DNA of 64,000 nucleotides from Calliphora vicina (lineage: Eukaryota > Arthropoda > Insecta > Diptera > Calliphoridae). The stretch spans positions 104,217,302 to 104,281,301 of the forward strand of contig NC_088783.1 of assembly GCF_958450345.1 (NCBI RefSeq), given 5' to 3'. Of the stretch, positions 1 through 10,544 are shown one piece after another (positions within the stretch are counted from its first letter, which is position 1; the number at the start of each line of letters is the position of its first letter). The notes beneath the pieces were generated by a model that saw nothing but the letters and a program-made list of their open reading frames with translations, was not told the DNA's origin and ran no database searches. The position numbers were made by a program, and so were the translations under genes.

Positions 1-190
1 TCCCGAAAAAATCACTGTTTGGTGATTTCCAATAAAAAATGTCGATGATATCTCACAAACACTTTGTTTTATTTAATGAAATACCCTTATATATTAGATC
101 TTTAGAAGTTACGAAGGTTGTTTTACTGGTACTACTTTTAACACCTAGAATATCGAATTATAAAAAAGTACTACATATCTCAACCTCACC

Positions 191-495
191 TTTTTTATAC
201 CCTTCACCTTCGTGAGAAGGGTATGTATAAGTTTGTCATTCCGTTTGTAATTTCTACATTTTTCATTTCCGACCCTATAAAGTGTATATATTCTTAATCC
301 TTATAGATAGCGGAGTCGATTAAGCCATGTCCGTCTGTGTGTTGAAATCAATATTTTGAAGACCCCAGATATCTTCTGCATTCAAATCTGCAATAATTCT
401 TTCAGACATGCTTTCGAGAAATTTGCTATTTAAAATCAGCAAAATCGGTCCACAAATGGCTGAGATATGAGGAAAAAGGACCTTTGCAATGACGT
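191..495 (+). mobile_element. DINE-1/Helentron-like repeat, copy 1 (interrupted)
   Basis: It starts at TATACCCTTC, then carries the core shared with other copies here (GACCCTATAAAGTGTATATA, CGGAGTCGATTAAGCCATGT, CCGTCTGTGTG). The same core occurs in Drosophila INE-1/DINE-1. It is cut at a TA (495-496) by the next element. Confidence 0.7.
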
Positions 496-496
496 A

Positions 497-762
497 CAGT
501 GCTGGCCAGGTATTTAAGACAAAAATTGTTTGCTAAATTCCATGTGATTGTCAATTATTTTTTCAAATATTTCCACAAATATGTATGAATGAGGACTGTT
601 TTAGCACACAAGTGTGTTTTATTGAACTGTGTAAATTCATACATATTCACCAAGAACACATAAAATTTTTCTACAACTTGACCAACATTTTTTTTTTTTT
701 AAATAAACATATTTTCTAACCTTTATATCATTATATTTTTATTATTATAAAATATTCGGACC
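497..762. mobile_element. TA-inserted element with Tc1-like terminus, truncated
   Basis: It begins CAGTGCTGGCCAGG directly after a TA. Sequence matches the reverse complement of 7180-7976 with an internal deletion. It ends near 762, where it joins a foldback-repeat arm. No coding capacity. Confidence 0.5.
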
Positions 763-1005
763 ATGTTCACAATTTTTGTTCTTTATGACAAGGGCTACAA
801 CTCAGAGAGTAAATCAAAATTCCAAACTGTTTGCAAGATATGAGAATGAGAAAATTATAACTTTTTTGCAAAAAAGGCACCGAGGCCCCCAATCTTTGGG
901 GGCCCATAAAAAAAGTGCATGACTTTGGGTAAAACTGGGAGATACGGGTATTATATGTCCGTATATAGTTATATTTCCATGACTCAAAAAATTTACACAC
1001 AGTGT
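763..1005 (+). repeat. Foldback repeat family A, single arm
   Basis: The arm shared with 50717-51511 and 59530-60420: TTCACAATTTTTGTTCTTTA through CTTTGGGGGCCCAT to ACTGGGAGA and a terminal ACACACAGTGT. Only one arm is present here. Confidence 0.6.
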
Positions 1006-1543
1006 AATGAATGAATCAGCCACTCACGTTATTCTTTTTTATATAAAGATATCTTTTTGTTTATTTTTGCCTAACAGGCCAAGCACTGTGGGTTGCCAGA
1101 TAATAAATTTAGAATTTAAACTCAAATATGATATTTTAAAAACATTAATCACAATTTGTACACATTTTTAATTATAGCAACAAACACTATTTATCTCGAA
1201 ATCATTAGAGCACACCTCGTATACATATTTACTATGACTTCTAAGTACAAATAAACTTAAACATCTGATTAGAAATAAATGTATAATACTCGTATTTTAT
1301 TATTATTTTTTTTTAATAGAACAAAAAATAAGTAAACTTATTACGTTTCAGGCATATGGAGGGAGAACAAACACACATTTGGATAAGAAGATTATTGCAA
1401 ATTTAACACTGACCTTTGGCAATGATTACAATTACAAATAACAAATGATTTAATTACAAATTTACTCAATTAAAATATATAAATAATAAGTGATCTTATA
1501 TTATATATAGATAGACATTGTGGATGATCTTTAATTTACATAC

Positions 1544-1631
1544 TAATTTCAGTGGGTAATTTTGGATTTTCTTTAAACCATTGTTTCAAATGTTCCAGTT
1601 TTTCATGCAATATCGTTATTTCACTTGTCAT
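1544..1631 (-). CDS. Candidate first coding exon of a CRAL-TRIO-type protein
   Basis: The ATG at 1631 opens 29 codons (MTSEITILHEKLEHLKQWFK, then ENPKLPTEI) and reaches a GTATGT donor at 1543, phase 1. The segment LKQWFKENPKLP resembles the N-terminal helical motif of insect CRAL-TRIO (alpha-tocopherol-transfer-like) lipid-binding proteins. The open frame extends upstream of the ATG with a hydrophobic stretch but has no ATG there. No following exon was found between here and base 1, so the gene either continues beyond the window or is a remnant. Recognition is by motif memory only. Confidence 0.35.
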
Positions 1632-1748
1632 AGTGACTAATTTGAACAAATTTTTATATGTTTCTTTGAATTTAGTTTTGATAAAAACTACATATGAACA
1701 ATAACAAATAAAATTTAATAAAGTAATAAATAAACTACACTTGTTCAC

Positions 1749-2985
1749 TCAACGATTTGTAAACGACTAAATTCAGTTTTGCCGTTGAACGAATTTACTA
1801 TTTCGATGACGATCAACAAATATTTTATTAGACACAGTGGTTTGTAGTGAAATGAAAAATGTTCGACTGAAAATTGTAATTGCTTTGAGTGAAACTCAAA
1901 AACTATATTATTTCTAAAGATTATTTTCAAAATTAGCCAAATTGTCTATGCAATTTATAAATCTTTGAAAATACCTTTCATTTGAAGTATTAATTATTAT
2001 TTATGTATAAATGTTATTATCTGAGATATAGACAAAAATATGTCTAAAAACCTATATAGTAGTTTTTGGACCGATTTTGCTGATTTTTAATATCAAAATT
2101 GGTTCCGTAGAATATCCCGGTCCACCACGGCGGTGCACAGTGTCAGATTTTGCCAATTTAGGGGGACTAAAGTCATAATTTTGTTTGTGTTTTTTTCCTT
2201 AAGTTTCAATTGAGTATGAGAGACAATTGTCCAAATAATAAATAAATGCATATCAAAGTGAAGAAATGTGAACCAACACAAAGTAATGGTGCTCCAAATG
2301 TCGTGTTTATTACAGAAAATAAAAATCCAATTTCTACCCGCTGCATGTTCACTAACTTTGAACAATTATAACTTTTTTGTTTTTGAATAGTTTTTGCCAA
2401 TTTCATTTTTGTTTTCTTAAGTTTTTATTCTTTTTAATAATAGATATTAATAAATAATTTACGATAAATTTTCCGCGGCGTTTTATATAAATCGTTTTAT
2501 TGTAAGTATATCTGAAAAGTAAGAAATTTTTCATGGACTCAAAAATATAGAATACCATTTGATTCCAGGGTTCTGTTGTCATCACATGATAAATTGAAAT
2601 ATAACCTATTGGGATTACAAAATGTTTCTTGCAATCTTCTGCATACTGCATACACATTTTTTCAAAAGTTCAGCAAGATAGTTTTCAGGGTTAAAGTTGT
2701 TTTTCAAGGTTATGTTTAAGGGTTAACGTTTGCCGATTTTAGTAGAACTTTCAGACTGTATTACTAAAATTCATATTACTTAAAATTCATAACAGTAAGG
2801 AAATTGGTATCATTCGCAACAATATGGCCAAATAATTAGTTCTCGAAAATCGCAAAAATTTAATCACAGGTACGGAAAAACTATAAGAGTTATTGTCATA
2901 CTTTTTTCATATTTTTATTTCCTACTAGCTGACCCGGTGCGCTTCGCCACCCCAATTAGAAGTGTGAAATAGTAGTGAAATATTA
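1749..2985. other. Intergenic, no gene recognised
   Basis: AT-rich with short fragments only. Around 2060-2100 there is a DINE-like ACCGATTTTGCTGATTTT stretch, and at about 2136 a GCACAGTGTCAGATTTT motif resembling TIR termini elsewhere in the window. At 2929 TAGCTGACCCGG marks the start of the next repeat. Confidence 0.4.
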
Positions 2986-4320
2986 GTACTATTAAGTCTC
3001 CCTTTGTGAATCTGATTGTAAATGTCTAACTTTTCATATTTCTATGTCCATTATTGCAGAAAATTCAAAAAGTACCATTAGAATATATAAAAAGTACCAA
3101 AAAGCCCCCACTTGTGGTTACCCACTCACTCACATTTAAGCTTTATTTCATGTTTCTATGTTCATTGGTGAAGAAATTCAAAAAAGTACCATTAGAAATA
3201 GAAAAAGTACCAAAAAGTCTCCCCCTAGAATTTTCACTTACTTAGGACCATATATGCTTAATTTCATGTTTCTAAGTCCATAGTTATAGAAAATTCAAAA
3301 AAGTACCATTAGAATATAGAAAAAGTACCAAAAAGCAGTCACTTGTGGATTCCCACTCACTCTGGTCCATATAAGCTTTATTTCATGTTTCTAGGTTCAT
3401 TGGTGAAGAAATTACAAAAAGTACCATTCCAATAAAGAAAAAGTACCAAAAAGTTTCCCCCTAGAATTCTCACTCACTTAGGACCATATATGTTTAATTT
3501 CATGTTTCTAAGTCCATTGTTATAGAAATTTCAAAAAAGTACCATTATACCCTATTCCTAACACTAACTTCACTCAGATACATATCAGCTAACTTTAATG
3601 TCGATAACTGAAATAATTTAAAATGTTAAAAAAGTACCATTAGGAGAAAAGTACCAATTTCCCTTTTCTTGCTTGAACACCCCTCAAGTTTGAAATTTAA
3701 AAATATCCCATTTTGCCAAAATTGTTTATGCTACAGGCATGTCTCAAAATATTAAAATCTGTGTTAATGTGCCCAAGAATAAATATGTTTAAAAAAAAGT
3801 ACCAAACTGTTTACCCGGATTTGGCCCAATATACACTTTGGTACTCGAATAACATTCTGTTAGTTAATTTTTTTATGAATCCAGGAACCAATGTTAAAAA
3901 AATTATCAAAATTGGCTTAATAATTTCAAATATAATGTATTTTCCCGATTTTATCCCATTTTTGGTACCTTTTTATCCCCATTGAGGTGGTACAATTTTA
4001 TTCAAATAAATTTCTGTAACGTGGTGGGAGCTCATAATAAAATATTCGTATGTCTATGCCAAATTATAGAAAAACATATTTTATGAAAAGTACCAAAAAT
4101 AAACACAATTTTTATCCCTTAAGGGTTCGAATTTCCAAAAAGTACCAAACTTATATTTTTTATTTTTTGATAAATAAAGAATACGATTTAAAATTTGATT
4201 CTATGTTTATTGGTTTAAAAGATACATAGGGTGCCAAAAAAGTACCAAAATACAGTTTTTACCCGTTTTCTCCCCTAAAAGTTTCGAATTTCGAAAAAGT
4301 ACGAAACACCTGTCAGCTTA
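2929..4320 (+). repeat. GTACC-rich tandem repeat region
   Basis: It starts with TAGCTGACCCGGTGCGCTTC, a motif seen at the start of many arthropod repeats. Five units of about 117 bp follow (TTTCATGTTTCTA at roughly 3147, 3262, 3381, 3500, with a diverged first unit at 3031), alternating between two types, each carrying AAAAAGTACCA. More diverged AAAGTACC copies run on to about 4310. Class unknown. Confidence 0.6.
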
Positions 4321-4529
4321 TTTTTTGAATGGAGTAACATGCAATTTTAAGTTTTTTTGTATCTTTATTTGTTTTTAAGATATAAGGTTACCAAATTTAC
4401 CCGTTTTTACCCATTTTTACCCCCTAAACGTTCGAATTTCCAAAAATCCCTTCTTATCGGATCGTTTTGGGGAGGGAGGAACCCACAGTTAAAATTTCAT
4501 GATTCTAGCTTCAGTCGTTTGGGCTGTGC

Positions 4530-5112
4530 GATGATGAAACAGTCAGTATGTATATATATTCCGGATCCTTATAGATAGCGGAGTCGATTAAGCCATGTCT
4601 GTCTGTCCGTCTGTCTGTTGAAATTAATTTCTGAAGACCCCAGATATCTTTGGGTTCCAAATCTTCAATAATTATGTCAGACATGCTTTCGTGAAGTTTG
4701 CTATCAGCTAAATCGGTCCACAAATGGCTAAGATATGAGGAAAAAACCAGGACAACCTCGATTTTTGACCTAATATCTAATGATAGATATTTCAAAAACC
4801 TTTGCAATGACGTATATAAAACCATAGTAAGTTTGACCTACAATGGGTCAAAATCGGAAAAAATATTTTTTAATCCAAAATTTTTTTTTTCACCAAAATT
4901 TTTTTTCGCTAAATATTAAAAAAAATAATTTTATAAAATCTAAAAAATTAAAAAAAACAATTCGTAAATTTTTTTTCGAAAAATAGAAAAAACTGGAAAA
5001 AAAATAAAATTTTTTTACCTAAAAATATTTACAATTTTTATTTTGAAGTATAATTTGGTGAAGGGTATATAAGATTCGGCACAGCCGAATAAAGCTCTCT
5101 TACTTGTTTTTG
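4530..5112 (+). mobile_element. DINE-1/Helentron-like repeat, copy 2
   Basis: Contains the GGAGTCGATTAAGCCATGTC and CCGTCTGTCTGTTG core, a long A/T tract, then GAAGGGTATATAAGATTCGG and the ATTCGGCACAGCCGAAT hairpin, ending TCTTACTTGTTTT. The 5' terminal part is missing. The element ends about 95 bp before the Ly6 start codon. Confidence 0.7.
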
Positions 5113-5206
5113 TATTATATTGAAACGTATAGCGGGTTAACCCTAGACACAAATTGAAAAATTCATTCATTATTACAAATAATATTCAAAAAATTTGAAT
5201 TGAAAA

Positions 5207-5686
5207 ATGTCGCAATTTCTTGTGAAAATACTAATTATAGTATCCTTTTATAGTGGAAGACAAAGTACGTATATATTTTTGGATATCTAGATAAATAATA
5301 TCAATAATTCTATGTATATAGCAGAAGGATATAAGTGCTACCATTGCAACTCCCAATATGATAATTATTGTGATGAAATACCCAGATTTAATGAAACGGA
5401 TGGAAGTATAAAACGTATACTTTGTGATGATGGCTGCGCAATTATGAAGGGCCAATGGGGTAACGAAGACATTAAGTTGAATAGAAGAGCAGTGTTTTGG
5501 CGGGGTTGTACTTATAATCACTTTTACGGTCGAAGACAGTGTACTCAACAGTTTGCTGTATGCTGCAGATGCTTTACAGACTACTGTAACTATGGAATCG
5601 ATTGCTTGGAGGCGTTTGCGTTTAAATTAAAACCAAATATTATGATTTATATTATTGCTCTATTCGGTTTTGTTAGTTTTATTTAA
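5207..5686 (+). CDS. Ly6/uPAR (three-finger) protein, probably GPI-anchored, two exons
   Basis: Exon 1 is 5207-5264 and exon 2 is 5322-5686; the 57-bp intron starts GTACGT. The product is 140 residues. The first 19 form a signal peptide (core VKILIIVSFY). The mature part starts near YKCYHC, has 12 Cys, ends the domain with a CC-x-C and DYCN pattern like the Ly6 CC...CN terminus, carries one NET sequon, and finishes with a hydrophobic tail (IMIYIIALFGFVSFI) typical of a GPI-attachment signal. Ly6 proteins of flies (quiver/sleepless, boudin, crimpled and others) act at the cell surface in channel regulation or junction formation. Which subgroup this belongs to is not clear. Two more Cys than the canonical ten suggest an extra disulfide. 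The acceptor has a second in-frame AG three bases on (NAGNAG). Transposon sequence lies about 95 bp upstream and 127 bp downstream. Confidence 0.75.
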
Positions 5687-5813
5687 TTAACATAAATACA
5701 TATTTTATGTTACAGATTCCTAACATAAATAATTTTGAGACTTAAAAATGCTTCTATTTATATATAGCCCAGATTTTCGTTTATTTAGATAAATGGTGCG
5801 CCATATATCATAT

Positions 5814-6392
5814 TCTTACGAAATTGTACTTGAATTCAAATATAACGATTTTAAGGGCTGATTTAAAAGTAGCATAATGCTTTCAAATAACAGTGCTGTA
5901 ATGGCAAACTGTAACATATTTGTGGGCATTATTAAATAAAAGCTTTCAGTTGATTTGATCGTAAGTTGGCAGCGCTGTATCCAAATTCGAATATTTAGTT
6001 AAATGTATTAGTAAGATCTAGAGTATTCGAATTTTGACAGTTAAAGAACAATCTAGAGTGCAGATGGCAGTGTTATAAATAGTGGCAGAGGTTGCAGTCG
6101 TGAGTGAGTTTATCAGAGACGCTATTTGAATAAACATCAACTGAGTGCCTTAAAGTGTGCTGTATTTTTCAAGTGAATTCGTATACATTATAAAGTGTCT
6201 GTATTTCTGAGAAGTTATAAACGTGTATAAAAAAAACATTGAGTGACTATTTAATTCTGTTGTTGTACATTTTAAATAAATAAAGAGTTGTTACAATTTT
6301 CAAACTACTAAACGGCTTTTATTTGCAATCAAAAGTATCCGGTTTATTTAAAGGAAATAAACCAAACGTTTTGAAATAGTTAAAACGTAACA
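5814..6392 (+). mobile_element. Solo LTR, gypsy-type, with ATAT target-site duplication
   Basis: Starts TCTTACGAAAT (TG lost relative to the related LTR end at 35775) and ends AAAACGTAACA. It is flanked on both sides by ATAT (5810-5813 and 6393-6396). Inside are a TATA box (6074-6079) and AATAAA (6275-6280), as expected for an LTR. No internal retroelement region remains, so it is a product of LTR-LTR recombination. ATAT preference matches the 17.6/297-type gypsy elements. Confidence 0.8.
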
Positions 6393-6599
6393 ATATCAAT
6401 GTTAAAAAAAATTTTTTTATATTAATATTTCACTTCCTCTGGATCCACGCCTGGACGAAACAGATGGAAACTTCGTGGTTTCAATTTCCTTGTTGGTTCA
6501 CCAAATATTCAACATATATTCCTTTACTCTGGTGGATGTTTAAAATGAAAGCCTTCATCAACATTAAATCGCTTACAGAATTTTAATATAAAACTGCAT

Positions 6600-8290
6600 T
6601 AAAAATTTTATTATGCCACTCTTCATCATGAGTGGCAGTTATATAAAAGTTTGCCATTCCGTTTGTAATTTCTACATTTTTCATCTGCGACCCCACAAAG
6701 TGCATATATATGTACATATATTCTGGATCGTTATAGATAGCGAAGTCGATATAGCCATGTCCGTTTGTCCGTGTGAAATCAAGTTTCCGTAGCCCCTAAA
6801 TAACTTACATACATGATTCATGCATCAATATCAAATCAATTTAAAATCGCCAAAATCGGTCCATAAACGGCTGAGATAATCTCGACTTTTGATCTATATC
6901 TGTATTACTAAGTCATTAATATAGACAAAATGGATATCTAATGACAGATATTTCAAAGTCCATTGCAATGATGTACATATACATATTTTTTCATCAACTG
7001 AATTTTAAGTGCGATAGTGCCAAAATAAAAGGACCTCTAAGGGTATGAAATTTATTATTAGTGTTTCTAGTTTCTCAAAAATGTTTGGAAAAATTGGTAA
7101 AAAACGGTAAAACCCACTTCAGCGAACATCCGCTGTTAATAACATGATATGACCGAAACTAATGGAACTAAAAATACGAAATTTGGTCCGAATATTTTAT
7201 AATAATAAAAATATACTGATATAAATGTGAGAAATATGTTTATTTAAAAAAAAATTTGTTTGGTCAAGTTGTAGAAAAATCTTCACATTCGCATCCATTT
7301 AAAAATAATTTTTTGTTATATATCACTGAGAGAATGATTTATTCGAGAACATTTTAGGTTTGGGGTTGAGAGAAACAGAAAAGAAACAAACACAAATAAT
7401 CTGGATGAGTGATTTATAATTTATTTTTTTTCGTAAAGGTCAGCTTGTGACTTTTATTTGCGAACATGAAAAATAAATCGCAAAAATTCATTTGATGAAA
7501 ATCAACGCTTAAATATATTAAATTTATCAAAAGATTAATAACAATTTAAATAAAAATTCTCATTTATTTTACCCAGACTTCATTACTTCATGCTTATCAT
7601 ATTATTTCCATAATTTGTTAAACATTACTAATAATATGTTATTGTATGTAAATAAAAGAGAAAGTAACAGTTATTAAGAACAAGAACAAATGAATTGTTT
7701 ATCTCACACCAAACCATTAAAAAACAACAAAAACGAATAAAGTCATACTAAACCATTTAAATAAAAATCATTTTATAACTGTTATTTTCAGTGATTTATT
7801 TTTATCATAAAAATATAAATCACAATTTGGGTTTTTTGGTATATGGACGAGTTATTTTCGATCTCTGGTTAAAACAGTCCTTATGCATATATATTTGTGG
7901 AAATATTTGAAAAAATAATTGACAATTACATGGAATTTAGCAAACAATTTTTGTCTTAATTACCTGGCCAACACTGTATAAGGCTATAGTAAGTTGGACC
8001 TACAATGGGTCAAAATCGGGAAAAATATTTTTTAACCCGGATTTTTTTCACCCAAATTTTTTGTTATAATTTTTATTTTCAATAAATTAAAAAAAAAATT
8101 GGAAAAATCTTTTTTAAAATAAATAAAAAAAAAACAATTTCGAAAATAAAAAAAAAATTTGAAAAACAATTTTGAAAAAAATTTTAAATTTTGTTTATCT
8201 AAAAATCGAAAATAGAAAAAATTTTTAAAAATAATTTTTAAAAAAAAAAATTTTAAATTTGGAAATTTAGCATTTTTTAATTCTTTATGC
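6600..8290 (+). mobile_element. DINE-1-like repeat, copy 3, split by a 1-kb insertion
   Basis: The first part (6600-6975) has the GTTTGCCATTCCGTTTGTAA and GATAGCGAAGTCGATATAGC core. The second part (7979-8290) resumes with AAGTTGGACCTACAATGGGT and the A/T tract. The split falls at TA. The distal hairpin end is not recognisable. Confidence 0.65.
6976..7976. mobile_element. Non-autonomous element inserted at TA in DINE copy 3
   Basis: 1001 bp between two TAs (6974-6975, 7977-7978). The right end is CCTGGCCAACACTG, the reverse complement of the 497 terminus. The left end (CATATACATA) does not mirror it, so one end may be eroded. No open frame. Confidence 0.5.
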
Positions 8291-8920
8291 AATTACTTTA
8301 TATCTTTTACAAAATGTTGTCAAATGCTACAATTTTCTGTAAAATAAATCAATATTTTTAAAAATGGTATCAAAGTTTTTCATAAATATGTTTGAATGAG
8401 CTTTAGAAAATATATTTCATTAAAACCGGTTAACCGTCTTACAAAAACGGGTTAGTCAAAAAACCGAAAAGTTAAAAAAAACCGAAACCGGTGGAGTTTA
8501 CAAAGATGAAAAAACCGGTTGACCGGTTTTCGGTTTAGGTTTTGGATACTCTAATACCAAGTTTTAACAAATTTGGAAGAGGTAAGGTTCGATGCCTTTC
8601 GAAAAATTTGGTTTCCTTCCTATTATATTGAAGATTTCTACAGAAAATACTGTTTAACTCTTATACTGAATAAAAAATTATAAAATGAATCGCAGGAGTA
8701 CTAGGTACCTTTTAATATGAAATAGAATAAAAAAATGGTACGATCAATTCAACTTTTCCATCGCTGATGCCAATTTATAGACGCAAATGTTTATACTCTT
8801 CACCACAATCGACTCAGAATCACTTTTTGAGTAACGATTTAACGATGGTAGTTCATGTAATCCTAGTCCGAAGTAAATTTACCCTACATAGTAGATAACA
8901 AAGAGACTGTCCGATAGCTG
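8291..8920. other. Intergenic; flank of the hAT-like element
   Basis: No gene. The part from about 8870 (GAGACTGTCCGATAGCTGG) belongs to a repeat also present at 55410-55520, which provides the empty site for the 8929-9762 insertion. Confidence 0.45.
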
Positions 8921-8928
8921 GTAAAAAG

Positions 8929-9762
8929 CAGTGTTTAAAAAACTAGACTACAAGTAGCAGTAGCAACGAAAAAACACAAGTAGTCTAGTTAAAAAATTAT
9001 AAAAACTCGGAGTCAATAATTACTACTACTACTGCTACCTTCACATTTTGGTAGCAGTAGTTGTAGTAGTACTAATAAAAGAAAAATTTAAAAGTAACAG
9101 AGTAATTTATTTTCTATTGCTACCTTAAAAAAGAAAAAGTTTTGATGTATCATTAAAAAAAAAAAAGTTTTCTATTAATTCTGCTACTTTTAAAATTTAG
9201 TAGTAATAGAAGTAGCAGTTGAGGTAGTAGAAGAAGTAGCAGTTGAAGTAGCAGCTAAGTAGCAGTTGAGATAGCAATAAAATAAGTCAAAAATAAAAAT
9301 CTTCAGCGTAAGTTGGTCGTGTTGTAAACAAAAGTTCGGCTTTTTTGTTATACACACAGAAAACACGATCTTTCTGTTAGGAACACGAACATCTGAGACG
9401 AATAAAATCGAATAATTCTTTCAAACTCTCTCAAAACAAAAACAACACACAGTGTTTAATTCTGTCAATTTTGGTATTATGACTGAAGATTTTCTTTTTT
9501 GACTACTTTTATTGCTACCTTAACTGCTGCATCAACTGCTACTTTACTGCTACCTTAAAAATTACTACTACTCTATTTACAATTCATGTTTTATTACTAC
9601 TGCTCTGTTAAGACTTTTATATTTTGAAGGTAGCAATTGTTTTAAAAAAACAAGAAAACGAAAAAAGACAAATGCTACTGCTATCGCTACATACACTTTT
9701 TTGAAGCAGTAGTTGTAGCAACAGTTAAAAATTTGTTAGTTATCGTAGCTTTTTAAACACTG
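8929..9762. mobile_element. hAT-like non-autonomous element, 834 bp, 8-bp TSD
   Basis: Termini are CAGTGTTTAAAAA at 8929 and its reverse complement TTTTTAAACACTG ending 9762. The flanking 8-mers are GTAAAAAG (8921-8928) and GTAAAAGG (9763-9770). The interior is full of GTAGCAGT-type trinucleotide-rich motifs in both orientations, so it can fold back. No transposase. Confidence 0.75.
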
Positions 9763-9770
9763 GTAAAAGG

Positions 9771-10540
9771 TAGTCAACGCCAGTTACAACTCATAGCTAC
9801 CTAATTGGTTACTTGTCTTATATATACATGTTAGTCTATTATTAAAAAGAAATAAAACAGTTTTTCTATATTTTAATATGTTTTCAACAACAATTACTTT
9901 ATTTTGTTTACTTTCTTTATTTTTTTTTTCATTTATTTATTTGTAATACTTAATTACTATATAATTCATTCATTATTATTTAATAACATTTATCAAATTT
10001 ATAATTATTATAAATAAATAATCTTATATGTTCAGTATTTCTGTTTTTTTAATATATAAAACAATTATAATACAATTTATATTTTTTTATTTTATAGATC
10101 AAAATCATCCAACATTGATATAAACATTTAAACATGGTTTAATAATGTTGGTGGTTTGTAATGGATTTTGATTGGATTATACTTAATTTAAAATTTTATT
10201 TTAGTTTGGTTTTTTTTTAATTTCATTTCTCCTAAAAATATTATTGACAATAGTATTGATTCAAAATGTTAACTAACATGTTATTAATGATCGTGTAATC
10301 ATTATTGTTATAATTAAATGTATTTAAGTATATATTCTTATTTAAATTTTAATTTTTATTTACAATATTTTTATATAAAGACTGTTACTAATTTTAAATA
10401 TGTATTCTCATGCCTACAATATATAATAACAGATATTATAAAAGGGTTGTTGGAAAAGTTGAAGAAACACCTTAAAAACTTTTCGATTAAAATGTGGTAA
10501 AATATTTGAACTTTTAATTACAGGTGCAATACTCACGATA
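9771..10540. other. AT-rich intergenic, nothing recognised
   Basis: Very high A+T with short random open frames. The first 70 bp continue the repeat that hosts the hAT-like element. Confidence 0.4.
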
Positions 10541-10544
10541 GTGT

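Noticed and set aside
1355..1450. Possible plus-strand exon after TTACGTTTCAG (reads AYGGRTNTHLDKKIIANLTL)
   Set aside because: The acceptor looks good, but the peptide matches nothing I recognise and no neighbouring exon was found.
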